From: Hyphomicrobiales bacterium
GTDB lineage: Bacteria; Pseudomonadota; Alphaproteobacteria; Rhizobiales; Rhizobiaceae
Assembly: GCA_900471525.1 (NCBI GenBank)
Contig: UCEZ01000030.1
Span: 124,001 to 188,000, forward strand
Reading direction: 5' to 3'
Length of the DNA: 64,000 bases
Shown here: one piece after another, positions 29,441 through 39,735 of the stretch
Layout of the letters: each line of letters begins with the position of its first letter
How positions within the stretch are numbered: the first letter of the stretch is position 1
Made by a program: the position numbers and the translations under genes
The notes under the pieces: model-generated
What the model saw: the letters and a program-made list of their open reading frames with translations, nothing else
What the model was told of the DNA's origin: nothing
Database searches by the model: none

Positions 29441-29471
29441 AAATGCAAATGATGACGATCGTCATTTAAAT
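29425..29471. promoter_or_regulatory. Duplicated TetR operator palindrome
   Basis: Two copies of a 20-base unit, ATGACGATCGTNATTTAAAT, lie at 29425-29444 and 29452-29471, identical at 19 of 20 positions and spaced 27 bases apart. The second contains the perfect 14-base palindrome ATGACGATCGTCAT (29452-29465); the first differs by one base (29425-29438). The location between divergent tetR and its probable target makes this the likely repressor site. Confidence 0.8.
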
Positions 29472-29495
29472 TATCAACCGACAAGGGATCAGGTC

Positions 29496-30536
29496 ATGAG
29501 CATGCGCTACAGGGTATTCGGCCGCACAGGCCTTCGCGTTTCGAGCTTTGCGCTCGGCACGGGCAATTTTGGCACGGGCTGGGGCTACGGCTCAGAGCGC
29601 GAGCAGGCCAAGGGCGTCTTCGACGCCTACCGCGATGCCGGCGGCAATTTCATCGACACCGCCGACCAGTATCAATTCGGCCAGTCGGAAACGATGGTCG
29701 GCGAATTCATCGCCAGTGACCGCGACGACATCGTGGTGGCCACGAAGTTTGCGCTAGGCGATAGCCATAACAGCGGCTTGCAGCGGACCGGCAACAGCCG
29801 CAAGGCGATGATCCAGTCTGTGGAAGCCAGCCTCAAGCGGCTTGGCACGGATCGGATCGATCTTCTCTGGGTCCATATGCCGGATGCCGTGACCCCGATC
29901 GACGAGATTGCCCGCGGCCTCGACGATCTCGTCCGTTCCGGCAAGATCCTCTATTCGGGGCTCTCCGATTTCCCGGCCTGGCGGGTGGCGACGGCCGCGA
30001 CGCTTGCCGATCTGCGCGGTTGGGCTCCGATCTCGGCGCTGCAGGTCGAATACAGCCTTGTCGAGCGCACGGTGGAACGCGAACTCCTGCCGATGGCATC
30101 TGCCTTCGGCCTCGGCACGGTGAGTTGGTCTCCGCTCGGTGGCGGTCTGTTGACCGGCAAATACCGCAAGGGCGAAACGGGCAGGGCGCAGGGGCTCGGC
30201 GTGGTCATTCACGGCGAAAGCGATGCCCGCAAGACCGCGACGGTCGATGCAGTGCTGGCGATCGCCGAAGAAACCGGTCTCTCCGCCGGTCAGGTCGCCA
30301 TTGCCTGGGTTCTCCAGAAAGGCACGTTGCCGATCCTTGGTCCGCGGACGCTGGAGCAATTACTGGACAACCTCGCATCCCTTGACGTCCGGCTGACCGA
30401 CGAGCAGATCGACCGCCTCAACGCCGCAAGCGCCATATCTCTCGGCTTTCCCTACGATGTCGTCGCTGGAAGCCGCAACAGGCTCGCAGGCGGCAAGGCT
30501 GACCTGATCGATTGGCCGGCATTTCCGGTGCGCTGA
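29496..30536 (+). CDS. Aldo/keto reductase
   Basis: The 346-residue TIM-barrel enzyme keeps the AKR catalytic set: Asp and Tyr in FIDTADQYQFGQSE, Lys in VVATKFALG and His in LLWVHMPDA. NADPH-dependent reduction of aldehydes or ketones is expected; the substrate is unknown. The C-terminal segment WVLQKGTLPILGPRTLEQL is typical. The open frame continues far upstream, but MSMRYRVFGRTGLRVS begins at 29496, just after the operators. The divergent TetR probably controls it. A strong terminator follows. Confidence 0.93.
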   Translation: MSMRYRVFGRTGLRVSSFALGTGNFGTGWGYGSEREQAKGVFDAYRDAGGNFIDTADQYQFGQSETMVGEFIASDRDDIVVATKFALGDSHNSGLQRTGNSRKAMIQSVEASLKRLGTDRIDLLWVHMPDAVTPIDEIARGLDDLVRSGKILYSGLSDFPAWRVATAATLADLRGWAPISALQVEYSLVERTVERELLPMASAFGLGTVSWSPLGGGLLTGKYRKGETGRAQGLGVVIHGESDARKTATVDAVLAIAEETGLSAGQVAIAWVLQKGTLPILGPRTLEQLLDNLASLDVRLTDEQIDRLNAASAISLGFPYDVVAGSRNRLAGGKADLIDWPAFPVR

Positions 30537-30569
30537 ACAACATCTCAGCAACTGGTCATCTTAAATATA

Positions 30570-30595
30570 AAAAGCGCGCCGTTGGGCGCGCTTTT
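30570..30595. terminator. Bidirectional rho-independent terminator
   Basis: AAAAGCGCGCC and GGCGCGCTTTT form an 11-bp stem with a GTTG loop. T-runs flank both sides, so it can end the aldo-keto reductase transcript from one side and the ialB transcript from the other. Confidence 0.85.
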
Positions 30596-30626
30596 CCGAA
30601 ATTGAAATTGCCTGACTCGGAGCAAC

Positions 30627-31166
30627 TTACGGCAATGCGTCGTAGCCTTCGCCGAAGCCCTTTAGATCGACCGGGATGCCGATGCCTTCTTCCGGTGACT
30701 GGAAGACGATGAAGGTCGCCTGCGTACCGGACCGGAAGGTCTTCAGCAGTTCCTCTTCCAGCACCACTTCGGCATAGCAGCCGTCGGAGAAACAGCGCAC
30801 GAAATAGGCACGGCCGATATCCTTGCCGTCAACATTGAGGCCAAGCCCGTTCGGCAGAAGCACGCCAAGCGGCGCCAGCACGCGCAGAATCTTCGCCTTG
30901 CGGTCAGCGGTCTTCAAAACAACGACCGAGAGGCCGACTTCCGGCCGGTCCTCCGCAATCACGTTCTGCATCAGCGCGCATTGCTCGGCCGTCGCACCGG
31001 CCGGTTGGTCGCAGACGATCGACCACGCGCCATGGTTCGACTTGACCGTGCCGGGTGTGCCTGGCTGTTGTGCTCCGGGCTGCTGGGCCGCTGCCGTATA
31101 GGAAAGAAGTGTGGCAGCAAGTCCGAACGCCGCGATCGGCAGCCGGCAAAGGAGGGACAGGCCCAT
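30627..31166 (-). CDS. Invasion-associated locus B (IalB) family protein
   Basis: The 179-residue protein has a signal peptide ending YTAAAQQ and the IalB fold: SNHGAWSIVCDQPAGATAEQCALMQ, LPNGLGLNVDGKDIGRAYFVRCFSDGCYAEV with paired cysteines suggesting disulfides, and a C-terminal LKGFGEGYDAL. Members are periplasmic or outer-membrane associated; the Bartonella namesake affects red-cell entry, but in rhizobia the role is unknown. GAGG lies 6 bases before the ATG. It converges on the aldo-keto reductase gene. Confidence 0.9.
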   Translation of the reverse strand: MGLSLLCRLPIAAFGLAATLLSYTAAAQQPGAQQPGTPGTVKSNHGAWSIVCDQPAGATAEQCALMQNVIAEDRPEVGLSVVVLKTADRKAKILRVLAPLGVLLPNGLGLNVDGKDIGRAYFVRCFSDGCYAEVVLEEELLKTFRSGTQATFIVFQSPEEGIGIPVDLKGFGEGYDALP

Positions 31167-31313
31167 GTAAACCTCAAACTAAAGAATCAGTCCGGCTATT
31201 CTTGAAGTGCGCAGGCGCAAATGAAAAGCCCTGCGGCGGTACATTCCAGCCCGGTGTGGCGGAAATGGGGCTCTTGCACCGGCCTTAGACGGCAAACCCT
31301 TGTCCAGCTCTTG

Positions 31314-31351
31314 ATATAAGAGGCATCCGCGTAGTGCCGGCTGTCTTATAT
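31314..31351. repeat. Spaced 8-bp inverted repeat upstream of ialB/coxB
   Basis: ATATAAGA (31314-31321) and TCTTATAT (31344-31351) are perfect reverse complements with a 22-base GC-rich spacer that itself begins GGCA and contains TGCC. It could be an operator or an extended stem-loop. Confidence 0.4.
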
Positions 31352-31566
31352 ATGGTATAGGGTCGCGCATCGATGTGAAACAGGGGATGCTACCCGGGCC
31401 GTCTTTCACCGTCGCCTGCGTTCGCAAGACCCGCATTGCTTAAGAGCCTGTGCGAAAAGCATGGTTTGCGCAAAATGCCGCATGGGCTTGAATGGACAGA
31501 TGTTGCGGCGCTCATCAAACTGTGGTTTGAAGCGCTTCAGTATGGCTAAGGATTCTGCGTTTCGGT

Positions 31567-31580
31567 TTGATCCTGATCAA
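31567..31580. promoter_or_regulatory. FNR/FixK-type box upstream of coxB
   Basis: TTGATCCTGATCAA matches TTGAT-N4-ATCAA, the consensus for FNR, FnrN and FixK in rhizobia, with perfect dyad symmetry of both arms. It ends 20 bases before the coxB start codon, a position downstream of or overlapping the expected promoter. Repression of the aa3 oxidase at low oxygen would be the natural reading. Confidence 0.7.
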
Positions 31581-31600
31581 GCGCCCAGGGAGACACTATT

Positions 31601-34200
<2,600 letters not shown>

Positions 34201-34216
34201 GCGCCACATAGAAACC

Positions 34217-34240
34217 GAAGCCGCCGGAAACGGCGGCTTC
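34217..34240 (+). terminator. GAAA-tetraloop hairpin between coxA and ctaB
   Basis: GAAGCCGCCG and CGGCGGCTTC form a 10-bp stem closed by a GAAA loop. No T-run follows, so it more likely protects the coxBA mRNA or lowers read-through into the assembly genes than fully stops transcription. Confidence 0.6.
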
Positions 34241-34306
34241 GTTCCACGCCGGGAAAATCCGGCAAAAGGCGATTGAAGAAGCGCCAGATCAATTCAAGGA
34301 CGAGAC

Positions 34307-35263
34307 ATGACGGTCATCGAAAATCACGAAGCAATGGGCCCGGAGGGTGGCGTTCGCCTCTCGGAAGCCTCTGCGCGCGATTTCTTTGAATTGCTGAAGC
34401 CGCGCGTCATGTCACTGGTGGTGTTCACGGCACTTGCCGGCATGGTGCTGGCGCCAGGGCATATCCATCCCTTCATCGGCTTTATCGCGATCCTCTGTAT
34501 CGCCGTGGGCGCCGGAGCCTCCGGTGCTCTCAACATGTGGTACGACGCCGATATCGACGCCGTCATGACCCGCACGGCAAAGCGGCCGATCCCGGCGGGC
34601 AAGATACTGCCACGGGAAGCGCTCGCCTTCGGCCTGACGCTCTCGGCCTTCTCCGTCTGCATCCTCGGTGTCATCGTCAACTGGCTGTCGGCCGGCCTGC
34701 TCGCCTTCACTATCTTCTTCTACGTCGTGATCTACACGATGTGGCTGAAGCGCTCGACGCCGCAAAACATCGTCATCGGCGGTGCCGCCGGTGCCTTCCC
34801 GCCGATGATCGGCTGGGCATGTGTTACCAACGGCATTGCTATCGAGAGCATCGTTCTTTTCCTCATTACCTTCCTTTGGACGCCGGCGCATTTCTGGGCG
34901 CTTGCCTTGTTCAAGATGCGCGACTATGGCGCCGTCGGCGTGCCGATGATGCCGAATGTCTGCGGCGAGGCGACCACCAAGAACCAGATCGTCATCTATG
35001 CGGTGCTGACCGCCCTGATCGGCGTCGTGCCGACAGCGCTCGGCTTCTCAAGCACCGGCTACGGCGCAATCGCCGCCGCCCTCGGCCTCGGCTTCATCTG
35101 GTACTCGATCGGCGTTCACCGCATGCCTGAGGGTGACGAAAAGATGGTACCGGCCAAGAAACTCTTTGCCTTCTCGATCCTGTATCTCTTCGCGATTTTC
35201 TCCGCGCTGATGATCGATCACCTGATTGCCACGCTGTGGCTTACTGCCGGAAAGGTTGCCTGA
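34307..35263 (+). CDS. ctaB: Haem o synthase (protohaem IX farnesyltransferase)
   Basis: The 318-residue protein is a UbiA-family membrane prenyltransferase: [15 protein letters not shown], the first Asp motif [21 protein letters not shown], and the second region [24 protein letters not shown]. It farnesylates haem b to haem o on the way to haem a for CoxA. About nine membrane segments are visible. AAGGACGAG precedes the ATG. Its stop overlaps the coxF start codon by one base. Confidence 0.96.
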   Translation: MTVIENHEAMGPEGGVRLSEASARDFFELLKPRVMSLVVFTALAGMVLAPGHIHPFIGFIAILCIAVGAGASGALNMWYDADIDAVMTRTAKRPIPAGKILPREALAFGLTLSAFSVCILGVIVNWLSAGLLAFTIFFYVVIYTMWLKRSTPQNIVIGGAAGAFPPMIGWACVTNGIAIESIVLFLITFLWTPAHFWALALFKMRDYGAVGVPMMPNVCGEATTKNQIVIYAVLTALIGVVPTALGFSSTGYGAIAAALGLGFIWYSIGVHRMPEGDEKMVPAKKLFAFSILYLFAIFSALMIDHLIATLWLTAGKVA

Positions 35264-35403
35264 TGGAACTCGTGACACTCACGGATGCCCAGAAGAAATC
35301 GCGCCGCGGCCGCAACATTGCGCTTGGCGTCGTGCTCTTCGGTCTCGTTGCCATTTTCTATGTCGTGACGCTGATCAAGTTCAGCAACGGCATGGTCCAG
35401 TAA
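35263..35403 (+). CDS. coxF: Small single-span protein CoxF
   Basis: A 46-residue frame reads [18 protein letters not shown], then one transmembrane helix (about residues 19-40) and ends SNGMVQ. It is too short for most gene callers but overlaps ctaB by one base (TGATG) and stops 13 bases before ctaG. Alphaproteobacterial cox operons commonly encode a CoxF protein of this size and place. A basic N-terminus before the helix suggests a cytoplasmic tail. The role in oxidase assembly is not established. Confidence 0.85.
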   Translation: MELVTLTDAQKKSRRGRNIALGVVLFGLVAIFYVVTLIKFSNGMVQ

Positions 35404-35416
35404 GGATCGAACGGTG

Positions 35417-36025
35417 ATGAAGACGGTAGACAAGGCTGAAGGGAAGAAGGACCGGGCAAACGGCGTCATCGTCGCGTCCTGCCTCGCCTTCGTCTTCGGC
35501 ATGGTCGGCATGGCCTATGCCGCTGTGCCGCTCTACGACATGTTCTGCAAGGTCACCGGCTACAATGGCACGACGAAGCGCGTCGAGCAGGCTTCCGACG
35601 TCATCCTCGACAAGACGATCAAGGTGACGTTCGACGCCAATACCGCTTCCGACCTGCCATGGGACTTCAAACCGGTCCAGCGCGAGATCGAACTGAAGAT
35701 CGGCGAGACGGTGCAAGTCGAGTTCGAGGCGAAGAACCTGTCCAAGAAGGCGACGACCGGCCAGGCGGTGTTCAACGTCACGCCGATGGCAGCGGGCGCC
35801 TACTTCAACAAAGTTCAGTGCTTCTGCTTCACCGAGACGACGCTTCAGCCGGGTGAGGACATGAAGATGCCGGTGGTGTTCTTCGTCGATCCGGAGATCG
35901 TCAATGCGGTCGAAACCAAGGGCATCAACACGCTGACGCTTTCCTACACGTTCTACGCCCGCCAGCCGTCCAAGCCGATTGCGGCACTGACGGTCAAGCC
36001 TGCCGGGACTGACAACAAACTTTGA
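35417..36025 (+). CDS. ctaG: Cytochrome c oxidase assembly protein CtaG/Cox11
   Basis: The protein of about 202 residues has one N-terminal transmembrane helix ([33 protein letters not shown] region) and a periplasmic copper-binding domain. The copper Cys pair is in [11 protein letters not shown], near residues 135-137, with the conserved Cys after YDMF also present. It delivers copper to the Cu-B site of subunit I. AAGGA lies about 10 bases before the ATG; a GTG one codon earlier is an alternative. Confidence 0.95.
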   Translation: MKTVDKAEGKKDRANGVIVASCLAFVFGMVGMAYAAVPLYDMFCKVTGYNGTTKRVEQASDVILDKTIKVTFDANTASDLPWDFKPVQREIELKIGETVQVEFEAKNLSKKATTGQAVFNVTPMAAGAYFNKVQCFCFTETTLQPGEDMKMPVVFFVDPEIVNAVETKGINTLTLSYTFYARQPSKPIAALTVKPAGTDNKL

Positions 36026-36087
36026 CAGATCACCGTTTTCGGCTAAGCCGGAAGCGACACGAGAAAGACTTATCGGGGATACTTCAC

Positions 36088-36966
36088 ATGGCCGATGCGC
36101 ATCAGAAAAACCACGACTACCACATCATCGATCCGAGCCCCTGGCCTCTGATCGCCTCGATCGGCGCTTTCATCATGGCCTTCGGCGGTGTTGCCTACAT
36201 GCGCTACCTGGCTGCTGGTTCGTTCAAGCTGTTCGGCGTTGAACTTGCCAATCCGTGGGTGTTCTTCATCGGCCTCGCCGTCGTGCTCTATACGATGTTC
36301 GGCTGGTGGTCGGACACGATCAAGGAAGCGCATGAGGGCCATCACACTCGCGTCGTGGCGTTGCATCTGCGCTATGGCATGATCATGTTCATCGCTTCAG
36401 AAGTGATGTTCTTCGTCGCCTGGTTCTGGGCCTATTTCGACGCCAGCCTGTTCCCGGGCGAAGCCATCCAGGCCACCCGCACTGCCTTTACCGGCGGTGT
36501 CTGGCCGCCGAAGGGTATCGAGGTTCTCGACCCTTGGCACCTGCCTCTCTACAACACCGTCATCCTGCTCTTGTCGGGCACGACCGTCACCTGGGCGCAC
36601 CATGCGCTGCTGCATGGCGACCGCAAGGGCCTCGTCAACGGCCTGACGCTGACCGTCCTGCTCGGCATCCTGTTCTCCGGCGTTCAGGCCTACGAATATG
36701 CCCATGCACCGTTCGCCTTCAAGGATTCGATCTACGGCGCGACCTTCTTCATGGCGACCGGCTTCCACGGTTTCCACGTTCTGGTCGGCACGATCTTCCT
36801 GCTCATCTGCCTTTTGCGCGCGGTCAAGGGGGACTTCACCCCGAAGCAGCATTTCGGTTTCGAGGCGGCAGCCTGGTACTGGCACTTCGTTGACGTGGTC
36901 TGGCTCTTCCTGTTCTTCTCGATCTACGTATGGGGCGGCTGGGGCGCACCGCTCGCCCACGGCTGA
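36088..36966 (+). CDS. coxC: Cytochrome c oxidase subunit III (aa3 type)
   Basis: The 292-residue protein has seven membrane spans. Family hallmarks are [53 protein letters not shown] and [18 protein letters not shown], ending with [12 protein letters not shown]. It stabilises the core and proton uptake. The open frame reaches upstream to 36022, but the family N-terminus [13 protein letters not shown] begins at ATG 36088. A strong terminator 24 bases on closes the cox operon. Confidence 0.97.
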   Translation: MADAHQKNHDYHIIDPSPWPLIASIGAFIMAFGGVAYMRYLAAGSFKLFGVELANPWVFFIGLAVVLYTMFGWWSDTIKEAHEGHHTRVVALHLRYGMIMFIASEVMFFVAWFWAYFDASLFPGEAIQATRTAFTGGVWPPKGIEVLDPWHLPLYNTVILLLSGTTVTWAHHALLHGDRKGLVNGLTLTVLLGILFSGVQAYEYAHAPFAFKDSIYGATFFMATGFHGFHVLVGTIFLLICLLRAVKGDFTPKQHFGFEAAAWYWHFVDVVWLFLFFSIYVWGGWGAPLAHG

Positions 36967-36989
36967 TCGGGATTAAGTTGGAATTTTCG

Positions 36990-37015
36990 ACGGCCGCAGA
37001 AATGCGGCCGTTTTT
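36990..37015 (+). terminator. Rho-independent terminator of the cox operon
   Basis: ACGGCCGCA and TGCGGCCGT form a 9-bp stem with a GAAA loop, followed by TTTTTG. It lies just after the coxC stop codon and before the toxin-antitoxin promoter. Confidence 0.9.
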
Positions 37016-37041
37016 GTTTCTGGGCTGGAATTCAACCGTGA

Positions 37042-37069
37042 TTGACGAATTGTATCCTTTCGGATACAA
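37042..37069. promoter_or_regulatory. Toxin-antitoxin operator/promoter
   Basis: TTGACG (37042-37047) resembles a -35 element. TTGTATCC (37050-37057) and GGATACAA (37062-37069) form a perfect inverted repeat with a 4-base spacer, ending 6 bases before the toxin start codon. This is where autoregulation by antitoxin would be expected. Confidence 0.7.
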
Positions 37070-37075
37070 AGAGTA

Positions 37076-37381
37076 ATGCTCGTATTTGAAACGACCGATG
37101 TTTTCAAGGATTGGCTGTTTGCGCTGCGAGATCTCAAGGCGAAGGCCAGAATTCTAGTGAGGATACGCTCCGCCGAGTTTGGAAATCTGGGAGATTGTTC
37201 GCCTGTGGGCGAAGGCGTGTCGGAGATGCGCATTCACTATGGACCCGGCTACCGCCTTTACTTCAAGCGTACCGGTGACGTTGTTTATCTCCTGCTGATC
37301 GGCGGCGACAAATCCAGCCAGAAGCGGGATATCGCGGCAGCCTTGAAGATGGCGAAATATCTTCAGAAGGATCAATCATGA
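37076..37381 (+). CDS. RelE/ParE-superfamily toxin (HigB/Gp49-like)
   Basis: The 101-residue protein is the addiction-module killer type: FKDWLFALRDLKAKARILVRIRS, then EGVSEMRIHYGPGYRLYF, ending LLLIGGDKSSQKRDI. These are the RelE-fold motifs including the Arg/Tyr/Lys cluster used for ribosome-dependent mRNA cleavage. It precedes the antitoxin, the HigBA order, and overlaps it by 4 bases. It sits between the cox terminator and the L,D-transpeptidase gene. Confidence 0.9.
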   Translation: MLVFETTDVFKDWLFALRDLKAKARILVRIRSAEFGNLGDCSPVGEGVSEMRIHYGPGYRLYFKRTGDVVYLLLIGGDKSSQKRDIAAALKMAKYLQKDQS

Positions 37382-37671
37382 CAACGATCTCAAGATTCGA
37401 TGTGTCCGAGTTTCTGGACGACGATGAACTCATTGCAGAATACCTCACCGCCGCCATGGAAGATGAAAATCCTGACGTCTTCACCGCCGCATTGGGCGAT
37501 GTCGCGAAAGCACGGGGAATGACCCGGATCGCCGAGGCGGCCGGGCTGGGCCGCGAGAGTCTCTACAAGTCTCTTCGCGGCGGATCGAAAGCCCGTTTTG
37601 AAACGCTCCACAAGATCGTCAATACGCTGGGCTTGAAAATGCAGATCGTTCCCAATGGACCTGCCTCGTAA
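37378..37671 (+). CDS. HigA-type antitoxin (addiction module antidote)
   Basis: The 97-residue protein has a C-terminal helix-turn-helix: DVAKARGMTRIAEAAGLGRESLYKSLRGGSKARFETLHKIV in pieces, typical of Xre-like antidotes to the Gp49/RelE toxins. The acidic N-terminal part (DVSEFLDDDELIAEYL) likely wraps the toxin. It overlaps the toxin stop by 4 bases, so the two should be translationally coupled and bind the inverted repeat upstream. Confidence 0.9.
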   Translation: MTTISRFDVSEFLDDDELIAEYLTAAMEDENPDVFTAALGDVAKARGMTRIAEAAGLGRESLYKSLRGGSKARFETLHKIVNTLGLKMQIVPNGPAS

Positions 37672-37714
37672 TGCCTTTTCAGGCAACGCCATCAACTGCC
37701 GTCCATGGTGTTAG

Positions 37715-38215
37715 ATGATCTCGAAAATACGCATTCCGGTCCTTGCTGCAGGCTTGGCTTTCGGCGGCGGGGCCTCCGCCTTCGCCGTGGACATGGTTGA
37801 CAGCGTGGTCGTTCACAAGGAACGGCGCCTTTTGCAATTGCTTCAAGGGGGCAATGTACTGCGTGAGTACCCGATTTCCCTCGGCGGTGACCCAGTTGGT
37901 CACAAAGGCCGTGAAGGAGATCAGAAAACGCCGGAAGGGCGCTATCTTCTGGATTGGCGCAACGCCAGCAGCGGCTATTACAAGTCTATCCACATCTCCT
38001 ATCCGAAACCTGCCGACGTAAAAGCGGCGGCTGCGAAAGGTATCGATCCCGGTGGGATGATCATGATCCACGGGCAGCGCAACTATTTCGGTTGGCTGGC
38101 CGATTTGACGCAGATGTTCGATTGGACGGATGGCTGCATCGCAGTTACCAATGCGCAGATGGACGAAATCTGGGACCTGGTTCCCGACAATACGCCGATC
38201 GAGATCAAGCCATGA
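37715..38215 (+). CDS. L,D-transpeptidase (YkuD family)
   Basis: The 166-residue protein has a signal-like N-terminus (about 1-24) and a YkuD catalytic domain: GDQKTPEGRYLLD, His119 in MIMIHGQRN, and the nucleophile Cys141 in WTDGCIAVTN. It would form 3-3 peptidoglycan crosslinks or attach proteins to the wall in the periplasm. The spacing between His and Cys and the lack of further domains fit the short YafK-like branch. Its stop overlaps the DUF983 start (ATGA). Confidence 0.9.
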   Translation: MISKIRIPVLAAGLAFGGGASAFAVDMVDSVVVHKERRLLQLLQGGNVLREYPISLGGDPVGHKGREGDQKTPEGRYLLDWRNASSGYYKSIHISYPKPADVKAAAAKGIDPGGMIMIHGQRNYFGWLADLTQMFDWTDGCIAVTNAQMDEIWDLVPDNTPIEIKP

Positions 38216-38595
38216 ACGAAGACAGCGCACATTTCCCCCCGGTCGAGCCGGTGAAGGCCGGGCTCAGGGGGCTTTGCCCGCGTTGCGGCCAGGGCAAGCT
38301 GTTCGACGGTTTTCTGAAGGTGAAGCCTTCCTGCGGCAATTGTGACCTCGATCTGCAATTCGCCGATTCCGGCGATGGGCCGGTGGTCTTCGTCATTCTG
38401 ATCGTCGGTTTTGTCGTCGTCGGCGCGGCTTTGTGGACTGAGGTCAACATCAACCCGCCGCTCTGGCTGCATTTCCTGCTCTGGATACCGCTCGCCACCG
38501 TCTTCAGCCTCGTCCTCATGCGTATGCTCAAGGGCGTCCTGATCAATCTGCAATTCCGCAACAATGCGAAGCAGGGCGAGATCGACCGTGGCTGA
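38212..38595 (+). CDS. DUF983 zinc-ribbon membrane protein
   Basis: The 127-residue protein has two CxxC pairs (GLCPRCGQGKLFDGFLKV, then CGNCDLDL) likely to bind zinc, and two transmembrane helices (about 54-75 and 83-105). DUF983 genes are usual neighbours of coxC and SURF1 in alphaproteobacteria, suggesting a role in oxidase assembly, but this is unproven. The ATG at 38212 overlaps the L,D-transpeptidase stop by 4 bases; the open frame upstream is not coding. Confidence 0.9.
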   Translation: MNEDSAHFPPVEPVKAGLRGLCPRCGQGKLFDGFLKVKPSCGNCDLDLQFADSGDGPVVFVILIVGFVVVGAALWTEVNINPPLWLHFLLWIPLATVFSLVLMRMLKGVLINLQFRNNAKQGEIDRG

Positions 38596-39334
38596 GACTA
38601 TGAGCGGAAAGAAAAGCGGCGGGCTCATGGGCCGTGTCGCAGGCATCGTGCTTGTCTTGATCGCGCTCGCCATCCTCTTGTCGCTCGGCACATGGCAGAT
38701 GCAGCGGCTCGCCTGGAAAGAGGACCTTCTGGCGTCGATCGCCGAGCGGCGTGCCGCCCCTCCCGCCGATCTGGCTGGGATCGAGGCGCTGGCCAAGGCA
38801 GGCGAGGATGTCGACTACCGCACGGTTCGCGTCACCGGCACCTATATCAATAGCAAGGAACGGCATTTCTTCGCCACCTATGAAGGCCGCACCGGCTACT
38901 ACGTCTATACGCCGCTGCAGCTTGCCGATGGACAGATCGTTCTCGTCAATCGCGGCTTCGTCTCCTTCGAGCGCAAGGAACCGGAGACGCGCAAGCAGGG
39001 GCAACTGACCGGCGAGCAGACCGTGAGCGGCCTTGCCCGCGCCAAGCTGACAGAAAAGCCATCCTGGGCCGTGCCGGACAATGATGTCGCCAAGAACATC
39101 TTCTACTGGAAGGATCTCGACGTGATGGCATCGAGCGTCGGGCTCGATCCTGCAAAGGTTGTCCCGTTCTTCATCGACGCGGATGCGACCCCACATGACG
39201 GCGGCATGCCGATCGGCGGCGTGACGCAGTTTGATCTGCCGAACAGTCATCTGCAATATGCCGTGACATGGTACGGGCTGGCCGCGGCGCTGGCCGTTGT
39301 CAGCGCGATTTTCATCTTCCGGCGGAAGACGTAG
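38588..39334 (+). CDS. SURF1 family cytochrome oxidase assembly protein
   Basis: The protein of about 248 residues is a SURF1/Shy1 homologue with helices at both ends (VAGIVLVLIALAILLSLG and GLAAALAVVSAIFIF) flanking a periplasmic domain. LGTWQMQRLAWKEDLLA and YYVYTPLQLADGQIVLVNRGFV are family motifs. It aids haem a insertion into subunit I. GTG at 38588 with AGGGCGAG upstream is my start; an ATG at 38600 is also possible. It overlaps the DUF983 stop by 8 bases. Confidence 0.93.
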   Translation: MAETMSGKKSGGLMGRVAGIVLVLIALAILLSLGTWQMQRLAWKEDLLASIAERRAAPPADLAGIEALAKAGEDVDYRTVRVTGTYINSKERHFFATYEGRTGYYVYTPLQLADGQIVLVNRGFVSFERKEPETRKQGQLTGEQTVSGLARAKLTEKPSWAVPDNDVAKNIFYWKDLDVMASSVGLDPAKVVPFFIDADATPHDGGMPIGGVTQFDLPNSHLQYAVTWYGLAAALAVVSAIFIFRRKT

Positions 39335-39366
39335 GGTCCGGACGGAACTGTCGCTGGAGGAATCGA

Positions 39367-39732
39367 ATGGCCATTCTCGCAAATATCCTGGTCGCCCTGA
39401 CCGCCGTCATGCACATCGGCTTTCTCGTGCTCGAAATGTTTCTCTGGACCGGGCCGCAAGGGCGAAAGGTGTTCCGCATGTCGGCGGAGCAGGCCGAGGC
39501 GACAAAGGTTCTGGCGGCCAATCAAGGGCTTTACAACGGCTTTCTCGTCGCTGGCCTCGTCTGGTCGCTTGTTGCCTCGCCGCCGGAATTTGCCTTCCAG
39601 TTGAAACTGTTCTTCCTTGTGTGCGTGATCGTTGCCGCTATATATGGCGCATGGTCGGTCAAGCCGCGCATCCTTCTGGTGCAGGGCGGCCCGGCAATTC
39701 TCGCCCTCGTCTTTACATTACTGGCATCCTGA
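39367..39732 (+). CDS. DUF1304 membrane protein
   Basis: The 121-residue protein has four hydrophobic segments and the DUF1304 pattern: LVALTAVMHIGFLVLEMFLW, AANQGLYNGFLVAGLVW and VAAIYGAWSVKPRILLVQGGPA. The function is unknown. TGGAGGA lies 8 bases before the ATG at 39367. It separates SURF1 from ispH, which are often adjacent in rhizobia, so it is probably an accessory addition. Confidence 0.9.
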   Translation: MAILANILVALTAVMHIGFLVLEMFLWTGPQGRKVFRMSAEQAEATKVLAANQGLYNGFLVAGLVWSLVASPPEFAFQLKLFFLVCVIVAAIYGAWSVKPRILLVQGGPAILALVFTLLAS

Positions 39733-39735
39733 TCA

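Larger units (their letters stand above)
31167..31600. other. Intergenic region between ialB and coxB
   Basis: This 434-base gap between divergent genes has no convincing coding frame. It should hold promoters for ialB (minus) and the cox operon (plus). It contains an 8-bp inverted repeat (31314-31351) and an FNR/FixK-type box just before coxB (31567-31580). Confidence 0.6.
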
